A DNA stretch of 48,731 bases from contig JAHDBH010000018.1 in NCBI GenBank assembly GCA_020630495.1, forward strand, positions 1 to 48,731. The letters are read 5' to 3'. The notes beneath the pieces are model-generated. The model did no database searches. It saw nothing but the letters and a program-made list of their open reading frames with translations, and was not told the DNA's origin. Numbering within the stretch: position 1 is the first letter of the stretch; every line of letters starts with the position of its first letter. This DNA is from Saprospiraceae bacterium. Its GTDB lineage: Bacteria > Bacteroidota > Bacteroidia > Chitinophagales > Saprospiraceae. Below are positions 8,883 to 18,001 of the stretch, piece by piece. A program made the translations under genes and the position numbers.

Positions 8883-9261
8883 ACTGCTCAGCTTTGGCCA
8901 GTGCATCTCGCATCTCCTCATCTATGAGTTGCATCTTTTCATGCCATAGCTCATAGTGTGCCAGCTTATCTATGACTGGGAGGTCTGCATGAGGTTTTTC
9001 CCAGGTGTGCATCCAGTTCCACATCTGGTCTTCGGCCTCGGTGAGACTCTCAAGTGCCTGGAGCTGTGCGTCGCTCGGCTGATCTATATCTTTCAGAGAT
9101 TTGATGGATTTTTTAGCGGGGGACATCAGCTTCATGGTCTCATCATGCAAGTCCATGAGTTCCTGATGTGCTGTCTGTACGGCTGGATCAGAGTCGCTAC
9201 AGGCTATGAGGCTGCAGACAAGCAGAAGGGCAAGGCAGGGTAAAATACAAATACTCTTCAT
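8872..9261 (-). CDS. Small helical lipoprotein upstream of SCO1
   Basis: Protein of 129 residues with lipobox SLIAC near residues 17-21 and an all-helical, M/H/E-rich remainder (QELMDLHDETMKLMSPAKKS, then MWNWMHTWEKPHADLP). I recognise it as a small lipoprotein type that recurs before SCO genes in Bacteroidota but has no assigned function, from memory. The many Met and His residues would suit metal binding, which is a guess. It is the first gene of the three-gene set and is divergent from the photolyase. Confidence 0.75.
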   Translation of the reverse strand: MKSICILPCLALLLVCSLIACSDSDPAVQTAHQELMDLHDETMKLMSPAKKSIKSLKDIDQPSDAQLQALESLTEAEDQMWNWMHTWEKPHADLPVIDKLAHYELWHEKMQLIDEEMRDALAKAEQYVQ

Positions 9262-9304
9262 ATGGCACTGTAAACCGAGTACAGACTACGATTGTTGTAC
9301 GGAT

Positions 9305-10639
9305 ATGTCGATTACAAAAGCCGTTGTTTGGTTTCGCAGTGACCTGAGGATTCATGACAATGAAGCACTGACTCAGGCCATTTCTACTGCCACTGAAGTG
9401 TATCCTATCTATGTCTTTGATACTCGTATGCTCTCTGAATATAGTGAGTACAGCATGCGTAGAGTAGGGAAGTATCGCTGCCGCTTCATGATAGAAGCAG
9501 TCGCAAATCTGCGATCCAGACTCAGAAGCATGGGTTCGGATCTGATCGTGCGTGTGGGTCATCCAGAAGAAGAGATCTATCAGATCGCCAGTACGCTCAA
9601 GTCTCAGTGGGTCTTCTGCAATAGAGAGCGCACACCTGATGAGGTTGCCGTGCAGGATTCACTAGAAGATAAGCTCTGGACAGTCGGTCAAGAGATCAGA
9701 TATAGCAGAGGCAAGATGCTTTACTATACGCAGGATCTACCTTTTCCGATCACGCATACGCCTGATCACTTCACGGCCTTTCGCAAAGAAGTGGAAAAGG
9801 TAATACCTGTCAGAGAGCCTATAGCGACACCTACCACCATGCGCGCCATGAGTCACTCTATAGCCGCTGGTAACATACCTGAGTTAGCAGACTTTGGCTG
9901 GGAAGAATATGATCATAGCTCCCTGCCATTTCCCGTTCTCCAAGGAGGCGAGACGGCTGGGCTAGAGGTGCTCAATCAGTTTGTGCAAGCTAAGCCACTA
10001 GTCACTCTCAGCGGAGACCGTATGGACACTGAGTGCAGCTACCTGGGCGCTTATCTGTCGCTAGGTTGCCTATCACCCAAGATGGTCTACTGGAAAGCTA
10101 AAAATGCTTCGGATGGCCTGGTAGACCGACCCAAGGGGATCTTCTTCCAGCTGCTCATCAGAGATTATCTGCGACTACAGGTGAAAAAACATGGATCTCA
10201 GGCTTTCTCTCGAGGAGGCATGCGCGGCCGAGGCGACGAACACCTCATGGACGATCGCAAAGGACTGCAGACCTGGAAAGCTGCCCTCACGGGCGAGCCC
10301 TACGTGGACGCATTTATGAATCAGATAGATCTTACAGGGTATATGCCGAGAATAGGTCGGCTATCTGTAGCGGCATATCTGGTCAATCAGATGGGAATCA
10401 ACTGGCAGATGGGTGCGGAGTACTTCGAGAGTGTCCTCATAGATTATGATCCCTGTAGTAACTGGGGCAACTGGAATCTCGTAGCTGGAGTCGGTGGTGA
10501 GTACAAGGACTTCAGTCAGTATCATATCGAGTATCAGTGTAAGAAGCTAGATCCAGACGAGGCCTATCTCAATAGATGGCATCCGCAGAGATCTGACCAT
10601 GCGCTCATCCAAGACACACGATCGGCTAAGCAGCCGTAA
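9305..10639 (+). CDS. DASH-type cryptochrome/photolyase
   Basis: FAD enzyme of the photolyase/cryptochrome superfamily, 444 residues. The N-terminal Rossmann-like domain starts AVVWFRSDLRIHDNEAL. The C-terminal helical FAD domain has GAYLSLGCLSPKMVYW, LLIRDYLRLQ, TGYMPRIGRLSVAAYL and DYDPCSNWGNWNLVAGVG, the wording of the CRY-DASH branch. These proteins repair cyclobutane dimers in single-stranded or looped DNA and bind a methenyl-folate antenna; activity here is inferred. The ATG at 9305 gives the canonical N-terminus; the frame extends upstream to 9206 without merit. It is divergent from the lipoprotein gene and convergent with the DUF389 gene (7-base gap). Confidence 0.93.
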   Translation: MSITKAVVWFRSDLRIHDNEALTQAISTATEVYPIYVFDTRMLSEYSEYSMRRVGKYRCRFMIEAVANLRSRLRSMGSDLIVRVGHPEEEIYQIASTLKSQWVFCNRERTPDEVAVQDSLEDKLWTVGQEIRYSRGKMLYYTQDLPFPITHTPDHFTAFRKEVEKVIPVREPIATPTTMRAMSHSIAAGNIPELADFGWEEYDHSSLPFPVLQGGETAGLEVLNQFVQAKPLVTLSGDRMDTECSYLGAYLSLGCLSPKMVYWKAKNASDGLVDRPKGIFFQLLIRDYLRLQVKKHGSQAFSRGGMRGRGDEHLMDDRKGLQTWKAALTGEPYVDAFMNQIDLTGYMPRIGRLSVAAYLVNQMGINWQMGAEYFESVLIDYDPCSNWGNWNLVAGVGGEYKDFSQYHIEYQCKKLDPDEAYLNRWHPQRSDHALIQDTRSAKQP

Positions 10640-10646
10640 GTCCTAC

Positions 10647-12083
10647 TCAGAGTCTTGTAATTATCACGGTGTCCCAGGACATACGAGTCATCAGATACTG
10701 ACGCAGTCGATCTTCATCCTCAGCGATGGAGCGAGCACTGGCTGATGCACTCCACTTGATAGCTGCAGTAGGCACTTGACGATAGCTCTTACCACTCTGC
10801 AGGCTCATGCGTCCTATAGCCATAGACTCGATGCTAGGTGCCCAGATCTTGCAGCCTGCGTATATCTCACTCATACTGCTCGTATCGGGTAGTATGAGAT
10901 CGTACTCTTGCTTGAGCTTGTCGTATTCGCTAGCTTCTACTCGTGCAGCAGCTTGCCGCTTCGTGATGTCTGACAGGGCGCTCTGCACATTGGTAAATTC
11001 AGAGCGGAGTAGAGCCAATTCTTCCGTGCCAGGATTGTCTTCTTGCACGATCTGTAGGCGTGTGTTTTTATGATACTTAAGGGTGCGTAGCTCTGCCTCT
11101 AGGCTTTTGATTTCTTCTAGCTGTAGTTCTGTACCAAAGAGCCTGACGATAAGTAGGCTATCCGTGACAAGCGGCTCGTAACTCAGCAGATTTTCTTTCT
11201 CATTGAATCGTTCTATGACGAATGCGCGTGCTGTGTTCTTGAAGTGATTCTCACCGATCACTCGATTGAGTATGAGGATGCTGGGAATGATAAATATGAT
11301 GGTCACACCTATCATGATCATATTGGTCCTGCGGCGCTCCATAGCATCTTGGAATGCAATAGCTTCAAACTGGAGGAGCTTCACTATGATATAAGTCGAC
11401 ATGGAGATGAAGAAGCTATTGAGGAAAAATAGATAGATTGCTTCTCTGAAGATCTGCCACTGTCCATTAGCAATACCATATCCAGCTACACAGAGCGGCG
11501 GCATGAGAGCAGTAGCAATCGCTACACCTGGTATAGCATTACTCTTGTCCTTACGAGAGACGGAGATGATTCCGGCTGTACCGCCAAATATTGCTACCAG
11601 CCCATCAAGAAAGTCTGGCTTGGTCCTACTAGCCATCTCGGAGTTAAACTCTCCTAGTGGAGTGAGCAAAAAGTAAACGATACTCGTAAATAGTGCGATC
11701 ACTATAGATATGCCAAAGTGCCGCAAGCTGATACCCAGAGTCCTCCTATCATTGATACCAAAGCTGAGACCTACGCCAAGTATGGGAGACATAAGTGGTG
11801 ATATGAGCATGGCCCCAATGATGATGGCGGGAGATTCCTTGTCCAGGCCTAGAGAAGCGATCATGATACTACACATGAGGAGCCAGGCATTGGCTCCACG
11901 CATTCGCTTATTGTTCTGTATGTAGACGATGGTGCCTTCACGATCCAGTCCATCGCGGAGGTCTATCAAGGCAGACCAAAATGATCTCAAGCTTCGCCAC
12001 AGACGGCCAAGAGCCGTCATCATGTCATCTGGCTTATCAGTATCCAGAGGTGAGCTATCCTCAGATGGTGTCTCTAGGTTCAT
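10647..12083 (-). CDS. DUF389 (TIGR00341-type) membrane protein
   Basis: Protein of 478 residues with about six to seven membrane segments between residues 65 and 280. It has the family motif IIIGAMLISPLMSPILGVGL, plus VAIATALMPPLCVAGYGIA. A soluble C-terminal domain (about residues 285-478) includes a coiled-coil stretch around 325-400. The substrate of this family is not known. Its start overlaps the LolD-like gene by four bases (ATGA), so it is translationally coupled and probably needed in a fixed ratio with the ATPase or simply in its operon. It carries no ABC permease signature. Confidence 0.88.
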   Translation of the reverse strand: MNLETPSEDSSPLDTDKPDDMMTALGRLWRSLRSFWSALIDLRDGLDREGTIVYIQNNKRMRGANAWLLMCSIMIASLGLDKESPAIIIGAMLISPLMSPILGVGLSFGINDRRTLGISLRHFGISIVIALFTSIVYFLLTPLGEFNSEMASRTKPDFLDGLVAIFGGTAGIISVSRKDKSNAIPGVAIATALMPPLCVAGYGIANGQWQIFREAIYLFFLNSFFISMSTYIIVKLLQFEAIAFQDAMERRRTNMIMIGVTIIFIIPSILILNRVIGENHFKNTARAFVIERFNEKENLLSYEPLVTDSLLIVRLFGTELQLEEIKSLEAELRTLKYHKNTRLQIVQEDNPGTEELALLRSEFTNVQSALSDITKRQAAARVEASEYDKLKQEYDLILPDTSSMSEIYAGCKIWAPSIESMAIGRMSLQSGKSYRQVPTAAIKWSASASARSIAEDEDRLRQYLMTRMSWDTVIITRL

Positions 12084-12787
12084 GGTGAAGTGTCTGGAGT
12101 GCTTGTGCGAGACGCGGCAGATATACGACGATCATCCGTGATGATCCCATCGCTGATGGTCACACTGCGATGGCTGATGGATGCTACGTCTTTCTGATGC
12201 GTCACGATGACAAATGTCTGGCCCATGTCAGCATTGAGCTGGAGGAAAAGCCGCTGTATCTCGCCAGAGGTCTGCGAATCAAGATTTCCTGTAGGCTCAT
12301 CAGCAAATATGATAGCAGGCCTATTGATCAAGGCTCTTGCGATGGCGACACGCTGCTGCTCGCCACCTGAGAGTGCAGTAGGCTTGTGCTCAAGTCTCTC
12401 GCTGAGCCCCATGTAATCCAGGAGTCGCTTAGCTTCTGAGAGGGCATCTTTCTTAGATGTACCCGCTATGAATGCTGGCATGGCTACATTTTCTAGAGCG
12501 GTGAACTCCTGCAGCAGGAAGTGAAATTGAAATATGAAGCCAAAGTGAGTATTGCGCATGTGCGCCAGGTTTTTGGCCGAAAGGCCGCTAAGATCCTGCT
12601 CTCTGAAAATGACGCGACCCTCATCAGGACGATCTAGCGTCCCTAAGATCTGTAGAAAACTGGTCTTTCCACTGCCAGACATACCTACTATACTGAGGAT
12701 CTCCGCTTCCTCTACGGTGAGATCTACCCCCTTGAGTACGTGCAAGGGGCCGAAGCTCTTGTGGATGTTCTCAGCTCGCATGATCAT
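12080..12787 (-). CDS. LolD-type ABC transporter ATP-binding protein
   Basis: ATPase of 235 residues with Walker A GMSGSGKT, Q-loop region FQFHFLLQEFTALENV (characteristic of LolD, which powers lipoprotein release from the inner membrane), signature [15 protein letters not shown], and Walker [13 protein letters not shown]. No LolC/E-like permease is adjacent; the next gene is the DUF389 protein. The permease must lie elsewhere if this is LolD, as is usual in Bacteroidota. Two starts are possible, 12787 and 12781 (MIM). A promoter -7 element ends only four bases before the first ATG, so the transcript may have almost no leader. Confidence 0.9.
   Translation of the reverse strand: MIMRAENIHKSFGPLHVLKGVDLTVEEAEILSIVGMSGSGKTSFLQILGTLDRPDEGRVIFREQDLSGLSAKNLAHMRNTHFGFIFQFHFLLQEFTALENVAMPAFIAGTSKKDALSEAKRLLDYMGLSERLEHKPTALSGGEQQRVAIARALINRPAIIFADEPTGNLDSQTSGEIQRLFLQLNADMGQTFVIVTHQKDVASISHRSVTISDGIITDDRRISAASRTSTPDTSP
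12572..12586 (+). repeat. Exact copy of hairpin 15-mer TTTGGCCGAAAGGCC (inside lolD-like gene)
   Basis: It is read on the plus strand, so antisense to the gene, where the sense strand encodes GLSAK. It is identical over 15 bases to the copies at 7232 and 35652, which are in the sense orientation and another codon context. Five T precede the stem. Confidence 0.6.
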
Positions 12788-12791
12788 GCCA

Positions 12792-12799
12792 CAAAGGTA
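12792..12799 (-). promoter_or_regulatory. Probable -7 element of the lolD-DUF389 operon
   Basis: On the minus strand TACCTTTG, a perfect TAnnTTTG, ends four bases before the ATG at 12787. If the start of transcription is a few bases past the element, the message begins at or inside MIM. Confidence 0.55.
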
Positions 12800-12949
12800 G
12801 GGACTGCGAGCCTCTGAGCAATCTCATGACAATTGATGAAAGAAATACAGAGGGAGATATACAACAAGTCTTAAAATCCCGTTAAAGAAATCAAACGGTC
12901 ACAATGTTGACCATTTGCGTCCCAGCCTCTTGAGATCAAGATAAAAAAC

Positions 12950-12957
12950 TAATTTTG
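12950..12957 (+). promoter_or_regulatory. Probable promoter of the GT4 gene
   Basis: TAATTTTG, a perfect -7 match, 27 bases before the ATG at 12985. A TTG at 12930-12932 lies 17 bases upstream and could be the -33 element. Confidence 0.6.
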
Positions 12958-12984
12958 CCACCCCCTGGACACAGGGCCTACTGT

Positions 12985-14214
12985 ATGAGAATACTCCAGC
13001 TGTGTAAAAAATTTCCTTACCCTTTGCGTGATGGCGAGTCGATCGCTGTGACATATCTGAGTAAAGCACTACATGAGTATGGTTGCGAGATATCGCTTCT
13101 GGCTATGAACACGCAGAAGCACTACGTGGACATCACTGCTCTGCCACCTGACTTCAACCACTACAAAGAGATTCACTGCACTGAGCTGGACACGAGCATC
13201 AAGCCCTGGAAGGCACTGACTAATCTCTTCAGCTCCGAGAGCTATCATATCTCCAGATTTATCTGTAAAGACTTTGAGCAAAAGCTCATAGAAGTACTGG
13301 AAGCTGGCGACTACGATATCGTACAGATGGAGACGCTCTATCTGGTGCCTTATATGGATGTAGTCAAGAGGCACTCTCGTGCAAAAGTGGTCCTCAGAGC
13401 TCACAATGTAGAGCACGAAATCTGGGAGCGCATCACCAACAATACCTCTCTTAAGCTCAAGAAGTGGTACCTATCCCACCTCACAAGAAAGCTCAAGAAC
13501 TTTGAACTGAGTCATCTCAATGAATACGACATGCTGGTAGCGATTACCGATCGCGATCTCAGTAATTTCCGCAGGATGGGCTATAAAAATGGTGCTATGG
13601 TGTCGCCCATAGGCATAGATACGAGCTACTACAAAGTGCCACCACTAAGCGCCAAGGCTCGCGAGATGAGCATCTGCTTTATAGGTAGCCTGGACTGGAT
13701 GCCCAATCTAGAGGGTATCACTTGGTTCCTAGATCATGTATGGCCCGAGGTACACCGTGAAATGGAGCATCTAGAGCTACACATCGCTGGCCGCAATACA
13801 CCTGACAGTATCCTGCACATGGATCGTAGCAGGATCGAAATCCACGGCGAAGTGCAAGATGCCATCAAATTTATCCATGAGCATCCTGTGATGATCGTCC
13901 CCCTATTTAGCGGAAGCGGAATGCGGGTCAAAATCCTGGAAGGTATGGCCCTGGGCAAGTGCGTGATCACTACCCAGATGGGCCTCGAAGGTATAGATGC
14001 CAAGCATGGAGAGCACGTACTTATTGCCAATACGGAAGAGGAATTCAAAGCCACCATACGGCGTTGCCATGATGATGTCAAGCTGGCAGAGCGTATAGGC
14101 ACCGCTGCTAAGGAATATGTGGAGCAGCACTACGATAACAAGTTTATCGCTGAAAACCTCTATCATACATATCGCGATTATCTGCTCAGCGACTCGAAGG
14201 TCGTAAAGTCCTAG
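12985..14214 (+). CDS. Glycosyltransferase, GT4-like (GT-B fold)
   Basis: Protein of 409 residues without membrane segments. The N-terminal acceptor domain starts MRILQLCKKFPYP and includes VLRAHNVEHEIWERI, common in GT4 enzymes acting on envelope glycans. The C-terminal donor domain has ICFIGSLDWMPNLEGITWFL, IVPLFSGSGMRVKILEGMALGKCVITT and the nucleotide-sugar-binding glutamate in the EGMALGK region. Donor and acceptor cannot be told. The ATG at 12985 is chosen; the ten residues upstream are non-conserved and sit on the promoter. It is followed by a GT2 gene in the same direction, suggesting polysaccharide or glycolipid synthesis. Confidence 0.9.
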   Translation: MRILQLCKKFPYPLRDGESIAVTYLSKALHEYGCEISLLAMNTQKHYVDITALPPDFNHYKEIHCTELDTSIKPWKALTNLFSSESYHISRFICKDFEQKLIEVLEAGDYDIVQMETLYLVPYMDVVKRHSRAKVVLRAHNVEHEIWERITNNTSLKLKKWYLSHLTRKLKNFELSHLNEYDMLVAITDRDLSNFRRMGYKNGAMVSPIGIDTSYYKVPPLSAKAREMSICFIGSLDWMPNLEGITWFLDHVWPEVHREMEHLELHIAGRNTPDSILHMDRSRIEIHGEVQDAIKFIHEHPVMIVPLFSGSGMRVKILEGMALGKCVITTQMGLEGIDAKHGEHVLIANTEEEFKATIRRCHDDVKLAERIGTAAKEYVEQHYDNKFIAENLYHTYRDYLLSDSKVVKS

Positions 14215-14239
14215 GGCTTATCTATCACCACCAAGATAT

Positions 14240-14276
14240 GTGAGCGAGTCCACTGCTGAGGCCAGGCAGTGCTCAC
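14240..14276. other. Imperfect hairpin between the two glycosyltransferase genes
   Basis: GTGAGC (14240-14245) pairs with GCTCAC (14271-14276) and ACTGC (14252-14256) with GCAGT (14266-14270), separated by a one-sided bulge. No T run follows, so it is not a plain terminator; it may tune expression of the GT2 gene 25 bases downstream. Confidence 0.35.
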
Positions 14277-14300
14277 GATCATGCGTGGCCATAGGGGCAC

Positions 14301-15572
14301 ATGTGGGATCTGACCATGGACACCGAGCTTTGTAGTGCTTTGATGATAATCTGTCAGATCATTCTTTGGGTATCACTGCTATGCCTCCTGCATACATACC
14401 TTATCTATCCACTTTGGCTCATGCTCAGGGTGGGTAAAGCTGCTGTCAGGTCAGAGTTTCCAGAGCCAGAGACCTGGCCTAGTGTGGACGTGATCATGTC
14501 AGCCTATAATGAGGAGTCTGTCCTCCAGCAGAAGATCGATAATCTGCTTTCGCTGGACTATCCAGAGGGAAAACTACACATCTATATAGGATCTGACGGA
14601 TCGAGTGATGGCACTGAGCAGATCTTGACCTCCTGCACTGACCGAAGTGATAAATCTCTGCGATCAGATGATCGTACAGATGAGAAGCCTCACCATCGAT
14701 TATATGCCTTTCCATATACTGAGCGCAGAGGAAAGAGCTCAGTCATCAATGATCTTATAGATCATAGCGCTGATCGTACGCAGGCAAGTATCCTACTCAT
14801 GACGGATGCCAGCGTGATGTGCCAGCCGCAAGCGCTCAAGCGCGGCGTAGCGCGATATCTAGCGGAGGATCTGGCGTATCTGGACTATCACATTCAGACC
14901 GTAGCCTCCAGTACTAGCGGGATCTCTCAGGATGAGTCACTGTATCAGAGCCTCGAGACTCGACTCAAGGATCTAGAGACTCGAAGATGGAGACGGCCTA
15001 TGGGTGTGTATGGAGGATTTTATCTGCTTGGGCGAGACCACTATACTAAAGTGCCCTCAGACTTTGCCGTAGATGATTTTTACCTGACGATGAATGTGAT
15101 GCTAGCTGGAGGTCTAGGTGCGATCATGACAGACCGTCTCTGCTGGGAGCCGCATAGCGGTAGACTGATGGACGAATACCGCCGAAAGCGCCGTATCGCA
15201 GCGGGGAATTTTCAGAATCTCTGGCATTTTATCAAGAGGATTTTTCGGGCTCGCAGAGGACTTACTTATAGCTTCATATCTCACAAAGCACTCCGATGGA
15301 CGGGTCCCGTATGGATGCTTCTGGCTCTCGCGGCAAGCATAGCACTTGCGATCTGCTGCTCGGGCGTGTGGTGGGTTATAGCTGCCGCAGTGTGGATACC
15401 GATGGTGTTACTGCCTCTGGCTGACCTGGCTATGAGCAATCTGATAGGGCAGAAAACTCTCCTCAGTAAATTGCGTTATTTTGTATGGATGAATGTCGCA
15501 GTGTTTGCTGGCATGATAAGACACTTATATGGAATCAAAGCTAACATCTGGGACCCTCCCAGCAGATCTTGA
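14301..15572 (+). CDS. Membrane glycosyltransferase, GT2 family
   Basis: Protein of 423 residues. An N-terminal membrane helix (about residues 12-40) is followed by a GT-A catalytic domain with [18 protein letters not shown], the first Asp region [10 protein letters not shown] (98-107) and a D-D pair in [19 protein letters not shown] stands where family members have QxxRW-like residues. Two or more C-terminal membrane spans follow (about 335-405). Such enzymes polymerise or transfer sugars at the inner membrane. The final 44 bases overlap the ribB start, so the genes are cotranscribed. ATG 14316 is an alternative start. A 40-residue polar insertion around 110-130 ([12 protein letters not shown]) looks non-conserved. 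Confidence 0.88.
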   Translation: MWDLTMDTELCSALMIICQIILWVSLLCLLHTYLIYPLWLMLRVGKAAVRSEFPEPETWPSVDVIMSAYNEESVLQQKIDNLLSLDYPEGKLHIYIGSDGSSDGTEQILTSCTDRSDKSLRSDDRTDEKPHHRLYAFPYTERRGKSSVINDLIDHSADRTQASILLMTDASVMCQPQALKRGVARYLAEDLAYLDYHIQTVASSTSGISQDESLYQSLETRLKDLETRRWRRPMGVYGGFYLLGRDHYTKVPSDFAVDDFYLTMNVMLAGGLGAIMTDRLCWEPHSGRLMDEYRRKRRIAAGNFQNLWHFIKRIFRARRGLTYSFISHKALRWTGPVWMLLALAASIALAICCSGVWWVIAAAVWIPMVLLPLADLAMSNLIGQKTLLSKLRYFVWMNVAVFAGMIRHLYGIKANIWDPPSRS

Positions 15573-16686
15573 TATCGCACTGGACTCTGTGCCAGATGCC
15601 ATAGCTGCTATAGGTAGAGGAGAAGTGATCATCGTAGTAGATGACGAAGATCGCGAAAATGAAGGAGACTTCATCTGTGCAGCGGAGCTCGTCACACCAG
15701 AAATCATCAATTTCATGGCTACCGAGGGACGAGGTCTCATATGTACGCCCATAGACGAGTACCGCGCGGACGAGCTCAATCTACCTATGATGGTACATGA
15801 CAATACAGCTCTGCACGAGACGGCATTTACTGTGAGTATCGATCTTATAGGACACGGTTGCTCCACTGGTATCTCGGCCTATGATCGGGCTACAGGTATC
15901 CGTGCTATGATAGATCCCAAGATTCAGGCAAAGGACTTTGCCCGTCCTGGCCATATATTTCCGCTACGAGCTAAGACTGGTGGTGTACTGCGACGTACTG
16001 GACACACCGAAGCCGCAGTAGATCTTGCCAAACTGGCAGGCTACAGTCCGGCAGGTGTCCTAGTGGAGATACTCAATCCTGATGGCACCATGGCACGGCT
16101 TCCGCAACTGAGTGCCATCGCTAAGAAGCACGATCTCAAGATCATCAGCATCAAGGATCTCGTAGAGTATCGACTGCGCCATGAAAAACTCATACACAAA
16201 GAGCTAAGCAACGTCTTGCAGACAGAATTTGGTGAGATCACTGTGTCTGCCTATAAGCAACTGACGACAGGTGATATACATCTGGCCATGTGTCTAGGAG
16301 ACATCACTGCTGGCGATTCTACTGCTGTACGCGTCCATAGCGCTACGGAAAGTCAAGAGATCTTAGGTGTGATGTTTGGTGATTACAGCAAGCGGCTCAA
16401 AGATGCACTGAGCATCATCGCAGATCAAGGAGCTGGTGTGCTGCTGTACATGCGACACGGAGATAAGGAGAGCGATCTGCTCGAAAACCTGCGGAGCATC
16501 AATGCAGATGAGGGACCACTCCTACAAGGTGCAAAGCGAGACTTTGGTATAGGAGCTCAGATCCTGAGTGATCTCGGTCTACAGCGCATCAGACTTATCA
16601 CTGATCATCCTAAGCGTCTAGTGGCACTGGAAGCCTATGATCTGGAGATCGTGGGTACGATAGCTCTCAGTGGAGAGAAGGGCTAA
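15529..16686 (+). CDS. ribB: 3,4-Dihydroxy-2-butanone-4-phosphate synthase fused to a degenerate GTP cyclohydrolase II domain (RibBX-like)
   Basis: Protein of 385 residues. Residues 20-220 are a full Rib[33 protein letters not shown] and [18 protein letters not shown] hold the acidic loop and phosphate-binding residues that turn ribulose 5-phosphate into the riboflavin precursor. Residues 225-385 align with RibA ([36 protein letters not shown]), but the zinc cysteines are gone: after H270 the three expected Cys positions hold T273, G284 and Y286, and the RQEGRG loop is RHGDKES. So the RibA half should be inactive as a cyclohydrolase. Such RibB hybrids (RibBX) are known from Proteobacteria, from memory. 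A true RibA must be encoded elsewhere. Confidence 0.9.
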   Translation: MESKLTSGTLPADLDIALDSVPDAIAAIGRGEVIIVVDDEDRENEGDFICAAELVTPEIINFMATEGRGLICTPIDEYRADELNLPMMVHDNTALHETAFTVSIDLIGHGCSTGISAYDRATGIRAMIDPKIQAKDFARPGHIFPLRAKTGGVLRRTGHTEAAVDLAKLAGYSPAGVLVEILNPDGTMARLPQLSAIAKKHDLKIISIKDLVEYRLRHEKLIHKELSNVLQTEFGEITVSAYKQLTTGDIHLAMCLGDITAGDSTAVRVHSATESQEILGVMFGDYSKRLKDALSIIADQGAGVLLYMRHGDKESDLLENLRSINADEGPLLQGAKRDFGIGAQILSDLGLQRIRLITDHPKRLVALEAYDLEIVGTIALSGEKG

Positions 16687-16820
16687 GCGACGTGCAACTC
16701 ACTGATGCCATACGAAGCTGACATTCTCGACGCATCATTAGGGTCACTTCCGTGCAGGTAATAAACTTCAGATCTATAATGCCTGATCAAACGTAATTCT
16801 AGACCTGCGGATCTGAATCC

Positions 16821-17918
16821 CTAAAACTTAGGACACTCCACTCCATCAGAGAGATATGCGCCTATGTAGCTCAGCGTAATCTCGAAGCTGCCAGGTACTT
16901 GACCAGTGGCACTGAAGCTCGTGATATTGAGATCATAGCTGAGGCCTATGGAGAGACCTTCTACTTCAAAGCCCGTCAGGAGCTGGATCTCCGTAATCGC
17001 TAGTCCGTCTACTGTGGATACAGCGCGCGCTGCTGCTCCAAATTGGACTGCTCGCCCAGATTGCTCGCCCACAGCGAGACGTACATTGCTTCCAGCCTGC
17101 ATGAGCGTAAAAGGATCTTGGACAGAAACGAGTGCTCTAGGTATCAAGCGCACGCGATTATTGATATCATATTCCATACTCGCAATGGCATTGAAGCGTC
17201 GCAAGAGCGGATTTTCGCGTTGGATGATCCCGGTAGGATCTTCTATGTTCTCGAAGAAGGAGATATTAGGTTGGAGCACGTGCTGACCAGAGATGCCTAC
17301 CTGTATCCACCGGATACTCTCTAGGGAGATTGACCAGTTGAGACCGATATTGAGATCAAAGTAGGCAAATGTATTTTCAGGGCGATTTTCGCCAGTAGAT
17401 AGGCTGAAAGAATTGACACCGTCAAACTGATCTGCAAAGACGATATTTTCGTAGATGAAGTTTCTGGTGTTGATACCCATTTGCGCGGCAGCGCTCACGT
17501 AATGATGACTCTGACCTGAGAGCGACTTGTGAAATGCTGCTCCAAAGTTGATCCCATTGGTCCCAAAGTCAAAGGCGCCGTACTCATCTGAGAGGAATAC
17601 CATAGATGCTGATACGCGATCAGGGAACTTGCCATTGGAATAGGGTAGGTCAAAGACCGCATCCCCGCCCACGGCGAAGTCTACAATAGGCTTATTGAGC
17701 ACACTGCCCCACTGACTGCGATACTGTGAGAAGACGCGATATCCTCCTTGGTAGTTGCCGCTCAGAGCTGGATTGATCAGTGCTGGGGTACTGTAAAATT
17801 GACTGAAATAAACGTCCTGCGCCTGAGTAGTCTGGCTACTGAGTAGCAGAGTGCTCATGATCAGAGAGATGGCAAGGGCAATAGTGGAAAGTGGCGTGTT
17901 TATTGCAGTCATAGACAT
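16821..17918 (-). CDS. PorP/SprF-family type IX secretion outer-membrane protein
   Basis: Protein of 365 residues with a signal peptide (cleavage near TQAQ, residue 34), then the family start DVYFSQFYSTPALINPALSG, beta-barrel strands through the body, and the typical C-terminal CPKF. PorP/SprF-like proteins help export or anchor surface adhesins of the type IX system. Family members often lie next to a very large adhesin gene; none is present here, where the neighbours are ribB (converging) and an NlpC/P60 gene (diverging). The start could be 17918 or 17912 (MSM). Confidence 0.93.
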   Translation of the reverse strand: MSMTAINTPLSTIALAISLIMSTLLLSSQTTQAQDVYFSQFYSTPALINPALSGNYQGGYRVFSQYRSQWGSVLNKPIVDFAVGGDAVFDLPYSNGKFPDRVSASMVFLSDEYGAFDFGTNGINFGAAFHKSLSGQSHHYVSAAAQMGINTRNFIYENIVFADQFDGVNSFSLSTGENRPENTFAYFDLNIGLNWSISLESIRWIQVGISGQHVLQPNISFFENIEDPTGIIQRENPLLRRFNAIASMEYDINNRVRLIPRALVSVQDPFTLMQAGSNVRLAVGEQSGRAVQFGAAARAVSTVDGLAITEIQLLTGFEVEGLSIGLSYDLNITSFSATGQVPGSFEITLSYIGAYLSDGVECPKF

Positions 17919-18001
17919 AGTACAAAGCTCTGCATATTATCGCTACTCGTAACGCCGAGTAGCTGGCTAAAGTATGTAGCTTAAGTACGTCAGACATATC
18001 T

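Noticed and set aside
14240-14276. Hairpin between the glycosyltransferase genes as a terminator
   Set aside because: It has no T run and the stem is interrupted by a bulge; kept only as a structured element.
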